From the NCBI GenBank assembly GCA_963383645.1, contig OY726559.1, positions 110,258,235 through 110,322,234 of the forward strand: a DNA stretch of 64,000 bases. Reading direction: 5' to 3'. The translations under genes and the position numbers were made by a program. Below are positions 1-11,106 of this stretch, piece after piece. Position 1 is the first letter of the stretch. Every line of letters begins with the position of its first letter. A model generated the notes under the pieces. It did not search any database. It was not told the origin of the DNA and saw only the letters and a program-made list of their open reading frames with translations. Source of the DNA: Muscardinus avellanarius (lineage: Eukaryota; Chordata; Mammalia; Rodentia; Gliridae).

Positions 1-9
1 TTCTTGATT

Positions 10-108
10 TTGGAACAGGACCTAAATAGCTGCAGTGGGCCTTTAACCTGCCATCTTCCTTGCAGCCTCCCAAGCACTGGGGTGACAAGCGTGCGCCACG
101 GCGCTGCC
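10..108 (-). mobile_element. SINE fragment in a USP21 intron
   Basis: A reverse-oriented B1-like left end (gcctcccaagcactgggg, then gcgtgcgccac) lies in the intron after the last USP21 exon in view. It is truncated and has no clear right half. Confidence 0.55.
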
Positions 109-237
109 CCACCATTCTCAATCCAGGCTTCAGTGCTGCCCTAGACACCAGCGGGGTCCTGCTCGCGCTCGGGGGTGGGGAGGGTTGGGTCACAGAACCC
201 GTGTGCCATCCACCCCTGGAACCCTCTGGAACCCCAC

Positions 238-3215
238 CTTGGGGATGGGCAGGGACAGGTCACAAAAAACCTCGAAGGTCGTGGAACGATACCCACAGGC
301 CTGGCACTGGAGACAGCTTTTCAGCTGGCCCACAAACAGGTCTGGAGAGGAGCAGAGAGAAAGGCGCTGCTGGCTGGAGCCCTGCCTCCCCCCGCCGTGT
401 CTGCCCCTCCATCTCCCTCCCTCTCCCCGCCCCTCGCTGGCACCTCAGCACACCACAGCACCACTCCACGTCCAGTTTGTCCCCACGCCCTGTGATAGCG
501 TCCGCAGCCCAACACCAGCCTTCCCCCGTGCTCCGTCCCATCCATACCCACGATCTTGCTGTCCTCCCGCTCCAGGTAACGTTTCCACATTAGGTTGGCC
601 CGGTCGTCGTCACTGTCACAAATCGTGGGGAGTGGGAGCACCATGAGAAGGGAGGAGCACTGGGTGTCCCCAACATTGCCGCAAGGACCCTCAGGCCCTG
701 CACCCACCCGCATCCCTGCGCCTTCCACAAGGTCTGGTTAACTGGTCAGAGGTGCAGCACTTCCGGGACTTTCCGAGGTGAGCGGGAAGGAGCTTCAGGT
801 CCTTCTGATGTACTTGCTGTGCGCCAATTATTCCCTTTTCCTGGCATTGTCCTGCCTCCGCCTGCACCTCTGGCCTCCCTCCTTCCCCACCACATCTCAA
901 GCCACCTTCTATGCTAAAGGGTTTTCGAGCCGAAGTCTCGGATCCCGAGGGAAGGCAGGCCGCCCTTACCTTAACTCGGGTTCTTCTAGCAGAGCCCCTC
1001 CTCGGCGGGGCGGGGTGGGAGCCGGCCCGTTGGTCAGGATTGGCGGAGGCCGGCGGCCTCGGCGGTTGATTTCCAGGTGTAGCCGCTCCATCAGGAGCTT
1101 CAGGAACTCTTGGGCATCCTGCTGGCTACAGCCAGACAGATAACACGTAGGCAGCGGGCCTTCCTGGCCATGGACATTGCCCCCGCCCGGACAGGGTCCC
1201 TCCTTCCTGGATGGAGTGCATCTCCAGTCTCAGAACAGCACTGCCGGCCCCAGCTTGGCCCTACCCCAGATACTAGAGGGAAAGGGCGCCTTTACCCTCC
1301 AGCTCCCCACCTGTATCCAGAGAAGGAGGGAACGTATTTCTGGAAGACCGCCCGAAACCGAGTAGGATTCACAGCCTCGCAGGAGTCGGGGTGCCAGAGG
1401 GCGCCAATCACATCTGCAAAGGCTGTTGGGGTGGACGCAGGGGAGGAGGCAGGTTATCGGCTGCGAGAGAAAGTTGGGAAGGCAGGAAACAGCCTCTAGA
1501 AGCACGGGCACTGGGGAAATGGACTCGCTGCCAGGAGGAAGGGCTGGCGTGAGCACTGGCAGGCAGCTGGCGGGCTTGGGGCAGGGAGAGGAAGTGGAGT
1601 TGCGGTCACACCTTCTGTGAGCTCTTGGGCTCGGGCCCCGCCAGGCACCTCTTGCCGGAAGTCCCTTCGCAAGCAGAAGTCTCGGAGAGGCCGCGTGCTG
1701 CTGAGGCACTGCAGGACGGCGTTCAGGAAGCACTGAGGAGCAGAGGTGTGTTACCTCCAGGGCCTCCGTGCCCGGGGCCGCAGGCCCTCCACCTGCACCC
1801 CTTCCCATGGGGAGGGACAGGAGCCGGTCCTCACCGTATTGCCCAGGTTCCTCAAGCCAACGTGACCAGAGCCCAGCAGCAGCGTGTGATGAGCCTGCGA
1901 CGGCGGAGAACAGTCAGCAGGTTCCCCGCGTCCCACCCGCTCTCTTCTGGTAGCATGCGGCCCCCACCCTGCCTGCCCAGACCGGCCCCTCCCTACCTCA
2001 CCGGCCAGGAGCAGCAAGCCCAGCACAGCCGACTGCACCACGGACTCCGCCATGGCCGTCCTGCCTAGGCCCCACTTCATCCTCTGCCCAGCCAGCCGGC
2101 GCTGCAGCTCCTGGGGCAGCTCCCCGAGCACTGGCATGGCTGCCCAGCCGCTCCCCACCCCCACCCTGCGCCCCCCAAAGCCCCCTCCTGCCCCCGTGGC
2201 CCCTTCCTGCACCCTCTCCTGCGGCCTCCAGCTGCAAGCAGCTCAGCTCACTTAGCTTGGGAATGGGCAACCACATAGCTCAGCTGTTCTGAGCCCGCCC
2301 CTCTTCAGCTCCAGAGATTAATTAGGCCTAGGCTGGGTCCTAGGAGAGAAGGTGCAGTAAGGGAAAGCAGGGCCTGGGGACCCCGGGAGCATCTAAGGAG
2401 TTGGGCTAATTCCCCGGGGCTCAAATGGCAGACCACGCTGGTGGAGACGCAGGTAAACCAGCGAAGGGTCTGGAAGGCCCCACGGCAAGGACAAAGAGCG
2501 TGCTGCCGTGATGGGGCTGAGGAAGGAATGTGGGGTGGGGCAGGAGAGAGCCACAGAGCGCAGAAATGGCTGCGAGGTGCGGGAGCGCAGAGCCACGGGC
2601 GTGGCGGGTCCTCACCATCTTCTCGTCGGCGTAGAAAGGCTCAGAGGGCCGCGCAGCTATCATGTGGAAGGCGCCGTGGGAAGAGGGGGGCTCCGTCCGA
2701 ATGCTGAGCAGGGTCGGGGGTCCAGGAAAGCCCCCAAGGCGGCGCAGCGACGTGCTCCGTCGCAGGGTGGGGGGCTCGGGCCGGAGCGCCAGGCGGCTCA
2801 GCGCAGCCCCCAGCTCTGCGGGGCCACGGTGCCCTCCCAAGGCTATCCCCATTGGGCGCAAGTCCCCGCTGCTCACAGACTTGGAGCGGGCTAAGTTGGT
2901 CCGGGATGGGAGAGGCAGAGCCACAGTTGGGGGTGGAGAGCCGGGCAGAGGAACCCCGTGATCGGCCCGCAGGGGGCCTCTGGGGCGAGGGCCCGAGGTC
3001 CGTCCCCGTCCAAGCTCCAGTTTCTTGAGCCGCTCCTCAGGGGGACCTGGCCGGGGAGGCAGAGGTCGTAACATGGGGTTCGGCCCAGGGGCCGGGTTGC
3101 GGCGCTCCTTGCTGCGGGCCCGAGGGGCAAATGGTAGCTTGGCCCCCACTCGAGGTTGGACATTCACAGGTGGCTCTCGGCTCCGGCCCAGGCGGTGCTC
3201 AGAGGCCTGGGGCAT
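238..3215 (-). CDS. USP21: USP21, ubiquitin-specific protease 21, N-terminal 406 codons (3' part outside window)
   Basis: Cysteine deubiquitinase of the USP (C19) family, known to remove ubiquitin from histone H2A and signalling proteins. Coding exons on the minus strand, in order: 3215-2616, 1894-1835, 1732-1612, 1422-1311, 1125-970, 612-548, 341-238. All have GT-AG borders, and they add to 1218 nt with phases that fit. The protein starts MPQASEHRLG. Residues 1-200 are a basic, proline-rich disordered region. The Cys box GLRNLGNT-CFLNAVLQCLSS begins in the second exon and puts the catalytic Cys at residue 221. QQDAQEF and the DDDRANLMWKRYLERED segment follow. The last exon in view holds a zinc-binding CxxC pair (CLQCQACG) and ends at LSLPIPK. 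The catalytic His/Asp boxes lie beyond the left edge. The start is the ATG at 3215, just after an acceptor near 3236, so a non-coding first exon is expected near the CpG island at 3840-4330. Identity is very secure. Confidence 0.96.
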
Positions 3216-3840
3216 TGTGGACACCACAGGCTGGACCTGGGAGGAGAAGACCGGGCAGCACTTGAGTTAGAGGGAGATGAGACCACAGGCTGCCACGTTA
3301 GCATCTACTGAGCATGGGGATCGTGGCTATCATATCAGTCGTTGTAGCCCCAGAACCTAAGTAGTGTTTGTCACAAAGAAAATACTTAGCAGCCCTCGAG
3401 GAAGCACACGAATGAATTCGCTGCTCCTGCCTGGGGCCCTTCAAGACCCCCACTCGCTCCCTACAGAACACAGCCGTGCTGCAAAGCCAGCCATCGCCAA
3501 GCCCGGCCGTCTTTATGATCTGTAAGCTCCAACAGGAGCCCTCACACCTGGCTGTCAGTGGCTGTGTCCTGCAACCCACGGGCAAATAGGAGTCTAGATG
3601 CAAGGGTACCGGCCCAGAGACATCACTCCAGCCTCCAGTCCCTGCCCACCGGGTTGCAAATGAGGCGGACTAAATAAAGGGGTGATCTGCGCCCCGTCCC
3701 TCCCCCACCTCGGAGCTCCGACATGGTGTAGGGGCTCAGGGAGCAGAGGCTGGGGGCGAGGACGACCAGCTCGCCGACCCTAGGTCTCCGTAGCCCTTGC
3801 ACCACCGGCAGGGCTTTACCCGGGTCCGCCCCCCTCCAGG
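3216..3840 (-). other. USP21: USP21 5' intron
   Basis: Unique sequence between the first coding exon of USP21 and its CpG-island promoter. No exon, SINE or other clear element was recognised. Splice acceptor near 3237 (read on the minus strand). Confidence 0.5.
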
Positions 3841-4330
3841 GCAAAAAGGCCGAGGCCGCTGATTGGCTGAAGGGTCCGGCGGCGTCTTCCCGGCGGTCCG
3901 GGCAGGTCGTCTCTCCAGCCCGGTCCCCGCAGGCCCCGCCGGGCCCTCGAGCCTCCGCGCCTCGGTGGAGAACGTCCTCGGGGTCTGCAGCAGCCTCGCC
4001 TCGGGTCCCCCCTCCCCCGCTACAGCGCCCGGCCCGTACCTGTCCCCCCCGCGAGGCGGCGGGGGAGGCTGGCCGGGGCCAGGCTCCGGCTCAGGGCCGC
4101 CCCCTCCGGGCCCCGAGCAGCCCCGCCGCGGGCCGAGCCGCAGCTCCAGCGGCGGCTGTTGCCCCGATCGCTTCCGCCGCAAGGGCCGCCGCCATCTTTG
4201 TTGGTCCCGCCCGGCCTCCGGCCGCTGGCTTCACCGCCGCTCAAGGCGCCTGCGCGCGCAGGCCCCGCCCCCACCACAGGTCCCGCCCACCAGGCCCCGC
4301 CCCCACGCTCCGTGCCCGGCGCCATGGAAA
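3840..4330 (-). promoter_or_regulatory. USP21: CpG-island promoter of USP21
   Basis: Very GC- and CpG-rich block upstream of USP21 on the minus strand. It contains the AAGATGGCGGC-type YY1 core near 4190-4200 (plus strand gccgccatcttt) and several GC boxes (ccccgcccc). The non-coding first exon should start here; the exact start site cannot be read from sequence alone. Confidence 0.7.
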
Positions 4331-4379
4331 CGCAGCCAACTTTAGAACCGCTAGTTCCAGGCGCTTCTCAGTGTGGCCT

Positions 4380-4610
4380 TTTTTTTTTTTTTTTAATTAA
4401 TCATTTCATTTTGTTATTTTGTTTTGGGACTGGGGATTGAACCCAGAAACATTCTACCTCGGAGCTACGCTCCCAGCGATTTTGTTTTGAAACGGTCTAG
4501 TCAAGGTTGCTGTCCAGCTGCTTGCTGAGGCTGGACTCCAACCCGAGATCCTCCTCTCAGCCTTCCAGGTACTGGGGATACAGGCACGCTGCAGCACGCC
4601 TGGCCTCCAT
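4380..4610 (-). mobile_element. B1-dID SINE, reverse
   Basis: Poly-T, then ggggattgaacccag, tctacctcggagctac, and a B1-like end with the tactgggg core. Moderately diverged. Sits between USP21 and UFC1. Confidence 0.85.
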
Positions 4611-4978
4611 AATGGTCTTAGCCGCCCCTGGGAAGCAGGTCTCTGTGTGTGGCCTAAGCGCCTGGCCCCTAGCCTGCAAGAGTGTGCCCAACAATCCAAG
4701 AGGGGCGGCAAAGTTTGCCAGCTTCTTCCCAGCTGGGAGCGGCGTGGCGGGCTGCAGCCCGTGGAGGCGCACCAGCACTGCACAGAGGCACACGAAGGTC
4801 TGTAGGCCTGGGAAGGCTGGGCGCCTCACAGGCTTAGCCCTGCGGAAGGACCAAGGCCAGCTCCTGACCAGGGTGTCTTCCCTTCCCCTGCCTCCCAGCC
4901 CAGCATGGCCACTCCAGGGCCTCTGGTTTCAGTGGCTTGCCCAACAATGAGAACCACAGGCGGCCACGGGAAGCAGCT

Positions 4979-4984
4979 TTTATT
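4979..4984 (-). terminator. UFC1: Poly(A) signal AATAAA of UFC1
   Basis: TTTATT on the plus strand reads AATAAA on the minus strand, about 320 bases after the UFC1 stop codon. The UFC1 transcript should end near 4960. Confidence 0.8.
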
Positions 4985-5300
4985 GACAGGTCGTCTCCAG
5001 AAACCAGAAAGGTTATGTCCTCATCTTCCGTGAGCCCTTCTGCCACCAGGGCCGAGGCCTCTGTCGCTCGGCGTGAGAAGGGAGTATGAGTCGCTGCGTG
5101 GTCTCCAGGGCCTACGTCTTCCCCTCCTGGTGCAGCCTGGCTTAGAAGCTCATGGCAATACTGTGTTGTATTCTCCAGCTGAGCTACTCAGTGACCACCA
5201 GCGGTGGGAAGTTGTGAGGGACAGTCAGCTGAATAAGAAGAGGACCACGCAAGAGAACAGAAAGGCCTCCCGAAGGCCTCTCCTGTCTCCGCTCACTCCT

Positions 5301-7227
5301 TCACTGGCTGCTTTTCTCCTTGTGCTGGATCACACCCTTCTGGATCAGATCAGGAATTTCCACTGCCAGCCATGGACCCAGCTGCAAGACAAGAGAGCTT
5401 GTGAGATGCCTGCCGTCCAGTCGCTGGTTCCGTCAGAGGCGCCTTCCTGGAGAGTGCTTCTGGGAGGACATGCAGCCGGCGATGCTCTTGTTCCTCGTTT
5501 GTCCCCCTTCTTCCCCGCTACTGCCCAGGGCTGAACCTCTGCCCCTCCTTCACCCCTCTTACACCCAGCGTATCGCACTCACCCCCAGGGCCATGAGATG
5601 AGCCAGTCCAAACTTGGGCACATTCCTGGCCCACAAGGGTTTGAAATGATCAGTCAGGCATATTTTGCCACCCCTAAAGAGGAACAGAAGGAGGGTGCTG
5701 ACACGCAGGTTTTACCAGGACGCACCGCGTCTAGTGCTCAGAGTAGAGAATAGCCTCAGTGAAGCGCTTTGCCCAGGCGTGGCAGAGGAAGGCCTGGAGC
5801 CCGGGGCTCTGGGAAGCCCTCTGCCTTTCGAGTTCTCCCCAAGACCTCCTCTGGCTCTTTTCCACACCTGGTCACTCCTACCTGTACATCTTAGCTGTCT
5901 TTCCATCCAGCTCAGGAACTGCAATTTCTGGAGCAGTAGTGGGGTATGTGATCGGAATCTGGAGGAATTATATAAAACAGAATTAGGAATACATAATTAG
6001 GATAAAACAGAATTAGGATACAAAGATACAAAGAATTAGGATACAAAGGAACTACTCTAGTCAAACATCCATCTTTCTTGGTTGAGCTGAAATATTCCGC
6101 CAAATGCCCCAGCAGCGGGCACATGCTAAGACTCTGGGCACGGACCTCAGCCTCTGTGACCTGTTCTTACTCCAGACCCTCAGCCTTCCTGGCCCATGTA
6201 CAAAGTTTCCTTTGGTCCTTCAAGGCAGGTGAGCCGGTTGAGCTCAGGGACGACAGCCACCTGCTCTCCCCCCACCTGCCACCCGCGGTTCCCACTGCAT
6301 CCCACTCACGTCGAACTCGATGTCAAACTCATATTTGAGGAGGTCGTGGATGTACCAGCACTTTCCAAACCATCTGGAACAAAGACCAAGCCTCAGGCCA
6401 CTTCCCCGGTCCTCGCACATGCAAATGACACTGTGGCCTAGGCACCAGCCCGGAGACTCGGGCCAGGAACTGGTAACTGTGGCACAGGACGGCAGCCACC
6501 ATGACACAGCGGCTGTGTGTCTGGAACTGGCCCTGGGACACACACTGCAGAGGCCGCGCGAGCCTCCCAGCCCAGCCTCCCAGGAGCGCCTCCTACCTAC
6601 CGGGTCCCTTCCTTGTTGGACTCCAGTCGGAACCAGTCGTTGTCTGAGTTCTTGTTGTTCTCCACATACTACACGGAGAGAATGAGAGGAGGAGACTAGG
6701 AGAGGAGCTGAGGCCAAGGGAAGGCTCCCTCCCCTCCAGACAGCAGTGCGGCGTGACGCTCACTTGTCATCCTAGCGTGCGGGAGCCGAGACAGGAGCCT
6801 CGGCTGCTTAGTGAGGCCCTCCGCAACTTAGACCGTTTCAAAATAAAGAATAAAAAATAGGGCAGGGGGTGTAGCTCGGAGGTCAAATGCCCCTGGGTCC
6901 ATCCCCAGAGCCATATAAAAGAAAGAAAGAGTGATTATATTCTCTCTCAGTATATTTACCCAATTTTTCTGACATACTCAAAACTGAAGACAAGACTATC
7001 CTGGTAAGCTGGAGGCTTGCCCAGAGCAGAGAATAAAATGTTTTAATAGGTTGCCGGGCGTGGTGGCGCACGCTTGTAATCCCCACGCTTGGGAGGCAGA
7101 GATAGGAGGATCGCGCAGGTTCGAAGCCAGCCGCGCTGGCATAAGATACCCTGTTTCAAAAATATAAAATAGGTCTGGGAGTGTAGTCCGGAGGTAGAAG
7201 GGCTTCCAGGAACCCCAGTACCATCAC

Positions 7228-7258
<31 letters not shown>

Positions 7259-8995
7259 TAATAGGTTTAAATTAATTCGATTTAATAGGGTCAAAAGGTT
7301 TGGAGAGTTCATCTGATTTTTTTTTATTTGTATTGGGCCACTTCCTCTCTGAGTTATGCCTCTGAGTTACAGCACAGCCCATTTTTTTGTTTGTTTTCTT
7401 CTGAAGCAGGATCTCAGCAGGTTGCTGAGTGTCACTGAGTTTCTGAGGCTGGCCTTGAGCCTCAGCAGCTGTGATCCTGTCTCAGCCACCTGAGATTTTT
7501 TTTGGTGGTGGTGCTGGGGATCGAATCCAGGGCCTTGCGCACGCTAGGCAGGCACTTCGCCTGAGTTCTTTTCTCACTTCCAGTAGTGTCTCTGCCCTCA
7601 GCCCCCAACCCACTTCATGGCACGCCCCCCCCACCAGGACTCGTGGCCCTGCTCCCTTAGCATCCGCGGCTGGTGACTCCCACATTTTCCTTCATTTAAG
7701 AGACGGGGGAAACCCGGCTCCGTCACCTGGACTTATTCTTCCTTTAGACCTTGGTCTCTTGCATTCTCCACGCAGGTGACATTCACATGGCCACCCAAGG
7801 CAGAAACTTAGGGTGACCCTCATCCGCGTGCTCACACCCCATCAGCCGACCAGCCGGCCTCCCTCCCTCCTTGCTTTCCTTATGGTACAAGGGATGGAAC
7901 CCAGGAGCCTTCTACCTCCAAGCTATACTCCCAGTCCTCTTTATTTTTATTTCAAAACAGGGTCTTGCTAAGTTGCTGGAAGCCTCACTAAATTGAGATC
8001 AGCTTTGAGCCTATGATCCTCCTATGTCAGTCTCCCAAGTCCTGGGATCACAGGTGTGCACGACCACACTCGGCTCCTACTCCACGAATCTTTGATGGTG
8101 TCCTGCTGATTTTACCTTCTGAATATTCTTCCGATCCACCTCTCCTCTCTAACAACTGCCAAGTTAAGATTGTGACTTGGAGCCAGGTGTGGTGGCACAC
8201 GCTTGTAATCTCAGCGTTTGAAAGGCTGAAACTGGAGGATCGCCTTCATGGACAACTTCAGCCACTTAGTGAGGAGGCCCTTTGGAACTCAGTGAGAACC
8301 TGTTTCAAAATAAAAAATAGGTCTGGAGGTGTAGCTCAGAAGTAGAATGCCCCTGGGTTCCATCCCCACGACCAAAAGAAAAGATCATGACTTGGTATTT
8401 CAGTGGTATTACTAATGGCCTCCTAAGCTGACGTCTACTTTCAGCCTTACTGAGCACTTACTCCACAGCTTAAAGTTCTTTAAAGGTACCTAAAGCAGCT
8501 GTGCAGGGTAGTGCGGTATTTGGGAGGTTGAGACGGGAGGATTGTAGTTTTGAGGACAGCCTCAGCAACTTGTTAGGCTCTCTGCAACTTAGCGAGACCC
8601 CGATTCAAAATAAAATAAAATCTGGCTGGGGTGTAGCTCGGAGGTAGCATGCCCTGGGTTCAAGCCTTGGTACCAGAGCCTCCAGTATAAATTGCGCGGC
8701 CTGCCCACTGGCCGCCTCGCCGACGCCGGCGCCCAGGTCCCCAGCGCATCCCGGCTGCTCCGCGCCCCGCCGCCCGTCTGGGCACCCGCGGCCTGCCCCG
8801 GGCCGAGCCCGAGGGTCCCGTCTGCACCCGCGCCTCCCTCGGGAGCCTCCCTGCCCGCCGCCCGCCGCTGACCCGAATGAGCGCCTGGTACTCCTCCTTC
8901 AGCCGCTGCACCCACAGCTCCCGATCTCGGGGACCCGCGTTGGTCTTCAGCACCGGGATCTCAGACACCGCCCGCCGGGTGGCCTCGTCCGCCAT
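5301..8995 (-). CDS. UFC1: UFC1, UFM1-conjugating enzyme E2
   Basis: E2-like enzyme that takes activated UFM1 from UBA5 on a thioester cysteine and passes it to targets with the UFL1 ligase complex. Minus-strand coding exons: 8995-8873, 6668-6601, 6373-6310, 5958-5882, 5673-5583, 5381-5301. They total 504 nt, a 167-aa protein, the family length. It starts [21 protein letters not shown]. Exon 3 encodes [21 protein letters not shown], exon 4 [20 protein letters not shown], and exon 5 [17 protein letters not shown] with the active-site cysteine. The tail reads HKEKSSQ, where human has HKEKCNQ by recall, so the last cysteine is replaced. The start ATG at 8995 lies inside a YY1-like AAGATGGCGG motif. 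Intron 1 (6669-8872) is filled with SINEs. Confidence 0.98.
6745..6930 (+). mobile_element. B1-dID SINE in UFC1 intron 1
   Basis: Forward copy with a degraded left half, then gtttcaaaataaagaat, ggtgtagctcggaggtc and a final atccccagagcc. Followed by a short A/G-rich tail. Confidence 0.85.
7053..7254 (+). mobile_element. B1-dID SINE, variant B, with target-site duplication
   Basis: Intact forward copy from gccgggcgtggtggcgcac to a poly(A) tail. Its right half is the altered variant ending cttccaggaaccccagtacc. It is flanked by matching ttttaataggtt copies before 7053 and after 7254, a clear target-site duplication, so this is a recent insertion. Confidence 0.95.
7388..7565 (-). mobile_element. 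SINE fragments, reverse
   Basis: Two broken reverse pieces: a B1-like part with ggatctcagcaggttgctg, then an ID-like part with tgctggggatcgaatccag. Confidence 0.7.
7878..8074 (-). mobile_element. B1-dID SINE, reverse
   Basis: Full-length diverged copy: gggatggaacccaggag through gtcttgctaagttgctgg to tgggatcacaggtgtgca. Confidence 0.9.
8180..8384 (+). mobile_element. B1-dID SINE with target-site duplication
   Basis: Forward full-length copy (agccaggtgtggtggcacac to ccatccccacgacc). Flanks agattgtgacttgg and agatcatgacttgg are a slightly diverged target-site duplication. Confidence 0.92.
8496..8676 (+). mobile_element. B1-dID SINE next to UFC1 exon 1
   Basis: Forward diverged copy ending ttcaagccttggtaccag, about 200 bases inside intron 1 from the exon 1 donor. 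Confidence 0.85.
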
Positions 8996-9080
8996 CTTGG
9001 AGCCGGGCACGAGCAACGCGGAAGTGGGGCGGGCGCGAGCCTACGCCGCGGGCGCCATCTTTACTGTGGGAACAGGGGAG
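8680..9080 (-). promoter_or_regulatory. UFC1: CpG-island promoter and exon 1 of UFC1
   Basis: CpG-dense block around the first coding exon. Two YY1-type sites read on the minus strand: one overlaps the ATG at 8995, the other (plus-strand ggcgccatcttta) lies near 9051. The start site probably falls between about 9010 and 9060. Confidence 0.75.
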
Positions 9081-9099
9081 TGGGGTAAGGGACGCACTT

Positions 9100-9167
9100 G
9101 GGTGGTACTGGGCCTGGAACCCAGGGTCCTTCTACCTCTGAGCTTAGCCCCCAGCCGCGCGCGCGCG

Positions 9168-9228
<61 letters not shown>

Positions 9229-9286
9229 CTAAACTGCTGAGAGCCTCGCTAAGTAGCTGAGGCGAGCGTGCGCCATCGCGCCTGGC
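9100..9286 (-). mobile_element. B1-dID SINE interrupted by a (GT)n tract
   Basis: Reverse copy in which a GC/GT microsatellite has replaced the middle; the left end gcgtgcgccatcgcgcctgg is intact. Confidence 0.8.
9156..9229 (+). repeat. (CG)n(TG)n microsatellite
   Basis: Alternating purine-pyrimidine run, first CG then TG dinucleotides, about 70 bases. Confidence 0.95.
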
Positions 9287-9416
9287 TGGATTAGCTTCTG
9301 TCCTTACTGCTTCATTAGATGTACTAAAATTGCAGTCTCAGATTCTAGCTATGGCTAAAAGTAAAACTCAACCTTTATAGATCCTAAAATCTGGGAAAGC
9401 CTGACTGAAGATTATT

Positions 9417-9562
9417 TTGTTGTTGTTTGTTTGAGTGCAGGGGATGGAACCCAGCCGCATTTTACCTCCAGCCCTATTTTTTATTCTTTATTTTGAAACA
9501 AGTTCGCACTAAGTTGCAGAGGGCTTCAGCAGGTAGCTGAGGCTGGCTACAAACTTGCTGTC
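9417..9562 (-). mobile_element. B1-dID SINE, reverse, truncated
   Basis: gggatggaacccagccgc through ttattttgaaacaagttc; the B1 left end is missing. Confidence 0.85.
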
Positions 9563-9926
9563 CTTTGGGGTATCTTTCTACTCAAGCTGGGGGCTGCTCG
9601 GTTTGGGTATTCTGGTTGTAAAATACTTGTTATTTGTACTGTCTGCAGAATCGGATGGAAATGACTGAAGTTTCACAAAGGAGAAGTTCCAACAGTTATG
9701 TTACCAGCCTTGTTTTCTGGACAGAAGGGAGGGAAAGGTTGGGAGCCACTTAGAACCACTCACGAGATTAACCTCTTGGACCAGCTCTAGGGAGTGCACT
9801 ACTGACTGGGTGGGGTTTGTCCTGAAGCAAATTCCAAGGGACCTGAAGGAATGGTCAGTGTGGTCTTTGAAGGCTTCTCCACCTGGTTATCATTAGCCCA
9901 CGGCTACTTCACTGTCCCTCCCTTTT
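9563..9926. other. Unique intergenic sequence between UFC1 and DEDD
   Basis: No gene, SINE or known repeat was recognised in this interval. Confidence 0.4.
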
Positions 9927-9929
9927 ATT

Positions 9930-10144
9930 TATTTGTGTTTTGCGGCACTGGGGATGGAACCAAGGGGCATTCTACCTCTGAGAGACACCCCCAGCCCTAT
10001 TTTTTTTATTCTTTATTTTGAAACAGGGTCTCACAGAGTTGCAAAGGGCCTCACAAAGTAGTAGCCGAGGCTGTCCGCGAATCGCGATCCTCCTGTCTCA
10101 GCCTCCCGAATGCTGGGATGACAAGCATGCACCGCCACGCCCGG
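9930..10144 (-). mobile_element. B1-dID SINE, reverse
   Basis: Full-length copy, from actggggatggaaccaagg to caccgccacgcccggct. Confidence 0.92.
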
Positions 10145-10286
10145 CTTCACAGCTTATTGGTCCCATTCGGTCCTTGGAAATGTGTCTGTGTGCGCACCAT
10201 TTCCATTTAGCTAGGCACTATGTACCTAGGAGGCTGGCTTAAGATGGTCCATGCAGTCTCCGCATGTCGTCTAAGAAAGCTTCCAA

Positions 10287-10322
10287 CAGTTAAATGCCCT
10301 TGGGCTCTGTCCCCAGCAAAGC

Positions 10323-10372
<50 letters not shown>
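10287..10372 (+). repeat. ID-like SINE tail grown into a (CA)n microsatellite
   Basis: A short ID right-half remnant (aatgcccttgggctctgtcc) followed by about 24 CA units, the usual way SINE tails seed microsatellites. Confidence 0.9.
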
Positions 10373-10374
<2 letters not shown>

Positions 10375-10590
10375 TTAGCTGAAGGAGTTGATGAGACAGG
10401 GCTGTTTTTTGGTCATGACCTCTGACAAATAAATAAGCAATGAATTGAAAAAGTTATCCCACAGGGGGCAGCATTGCACCACCGACAAAGAGCCTGTTGA
10501 ATTGCTGAAACTTGTTTTATGTATATTGCTTAAAAAGAACAAACATTGTTTGCCAAGCACTAGGCTCTGTGCCAATACTTCATATACATT

Positions 10591-10708
10591 ATTTTTGGTA
10601 CTGGGGATTGCAACCAGGAGGGTTCTAGTCTGAGCTATACCCCTAGCCCATTTTATTTTTTATTTTGAAACAAGGCCTTGAAACATTCAAAGTTGGCCTC
10701 AAAGCCTG
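10591..10708 (-). mobile_element. SINE fragment, reverse
   Basis: ID half and part of the linker (ggtactggggattgcaacc), abutting an opposite-oriented copy. Confidence 0.8.
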
Positions 10709-10709
10709 G

Positions 10710-10887
10710 CAAGGATCACGGTTTGTGGACAGCCTCAGCTACTACTTAGTGAGGCCCTCTCTGCAACTCAGGGAGACCCTGTTTAAAAAAAAAAAAAAAA
10801 AAGAAAAGAAAAATAGGGCTGGGGATGTAGCTTGGAGGTAGAACGCCCCTGGGTTCCATCCCCTGTACCGCTAAATAAATAAATAAA
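10710..10887 (+). mobile_element. B1-dID SINE, 5' truncated
   Basis: Starts inside the B1 half (ggatcacggtttgtggac), ends ccatcccctgtaccgc plus an (AAAT)n tail. Confidence 0.88.
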
Positions 10888-11074
10888 GGCCAGGCGTGGT
10901 GGGGCACACTTGTAATGCCTGTGCTTGGGAGGCAGAGACAGGATTGCGCAGGTTCGAAGCCAGCCTCGCTGGCTTAAGACACCCTGTTTCCAAATAAAAA
11001 CATATTTAAAAAATAGGTCTGGGAGTGTATCCCGGAGGTAGAAGGGTTTCAAGGAACCCCAGAACTACCAAAAG

Positions 11075-11103
<29 letters not shown>
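10888..11103 (+). mobile_element. B1-dID SINE, variant B
   Basis: Full-length forward copy with the altered right half (ggtttcaaggaaccccag) and a long poly(A) tail. Confidence 0.93.
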
Positions 11104-11106
<3 letters not shown>

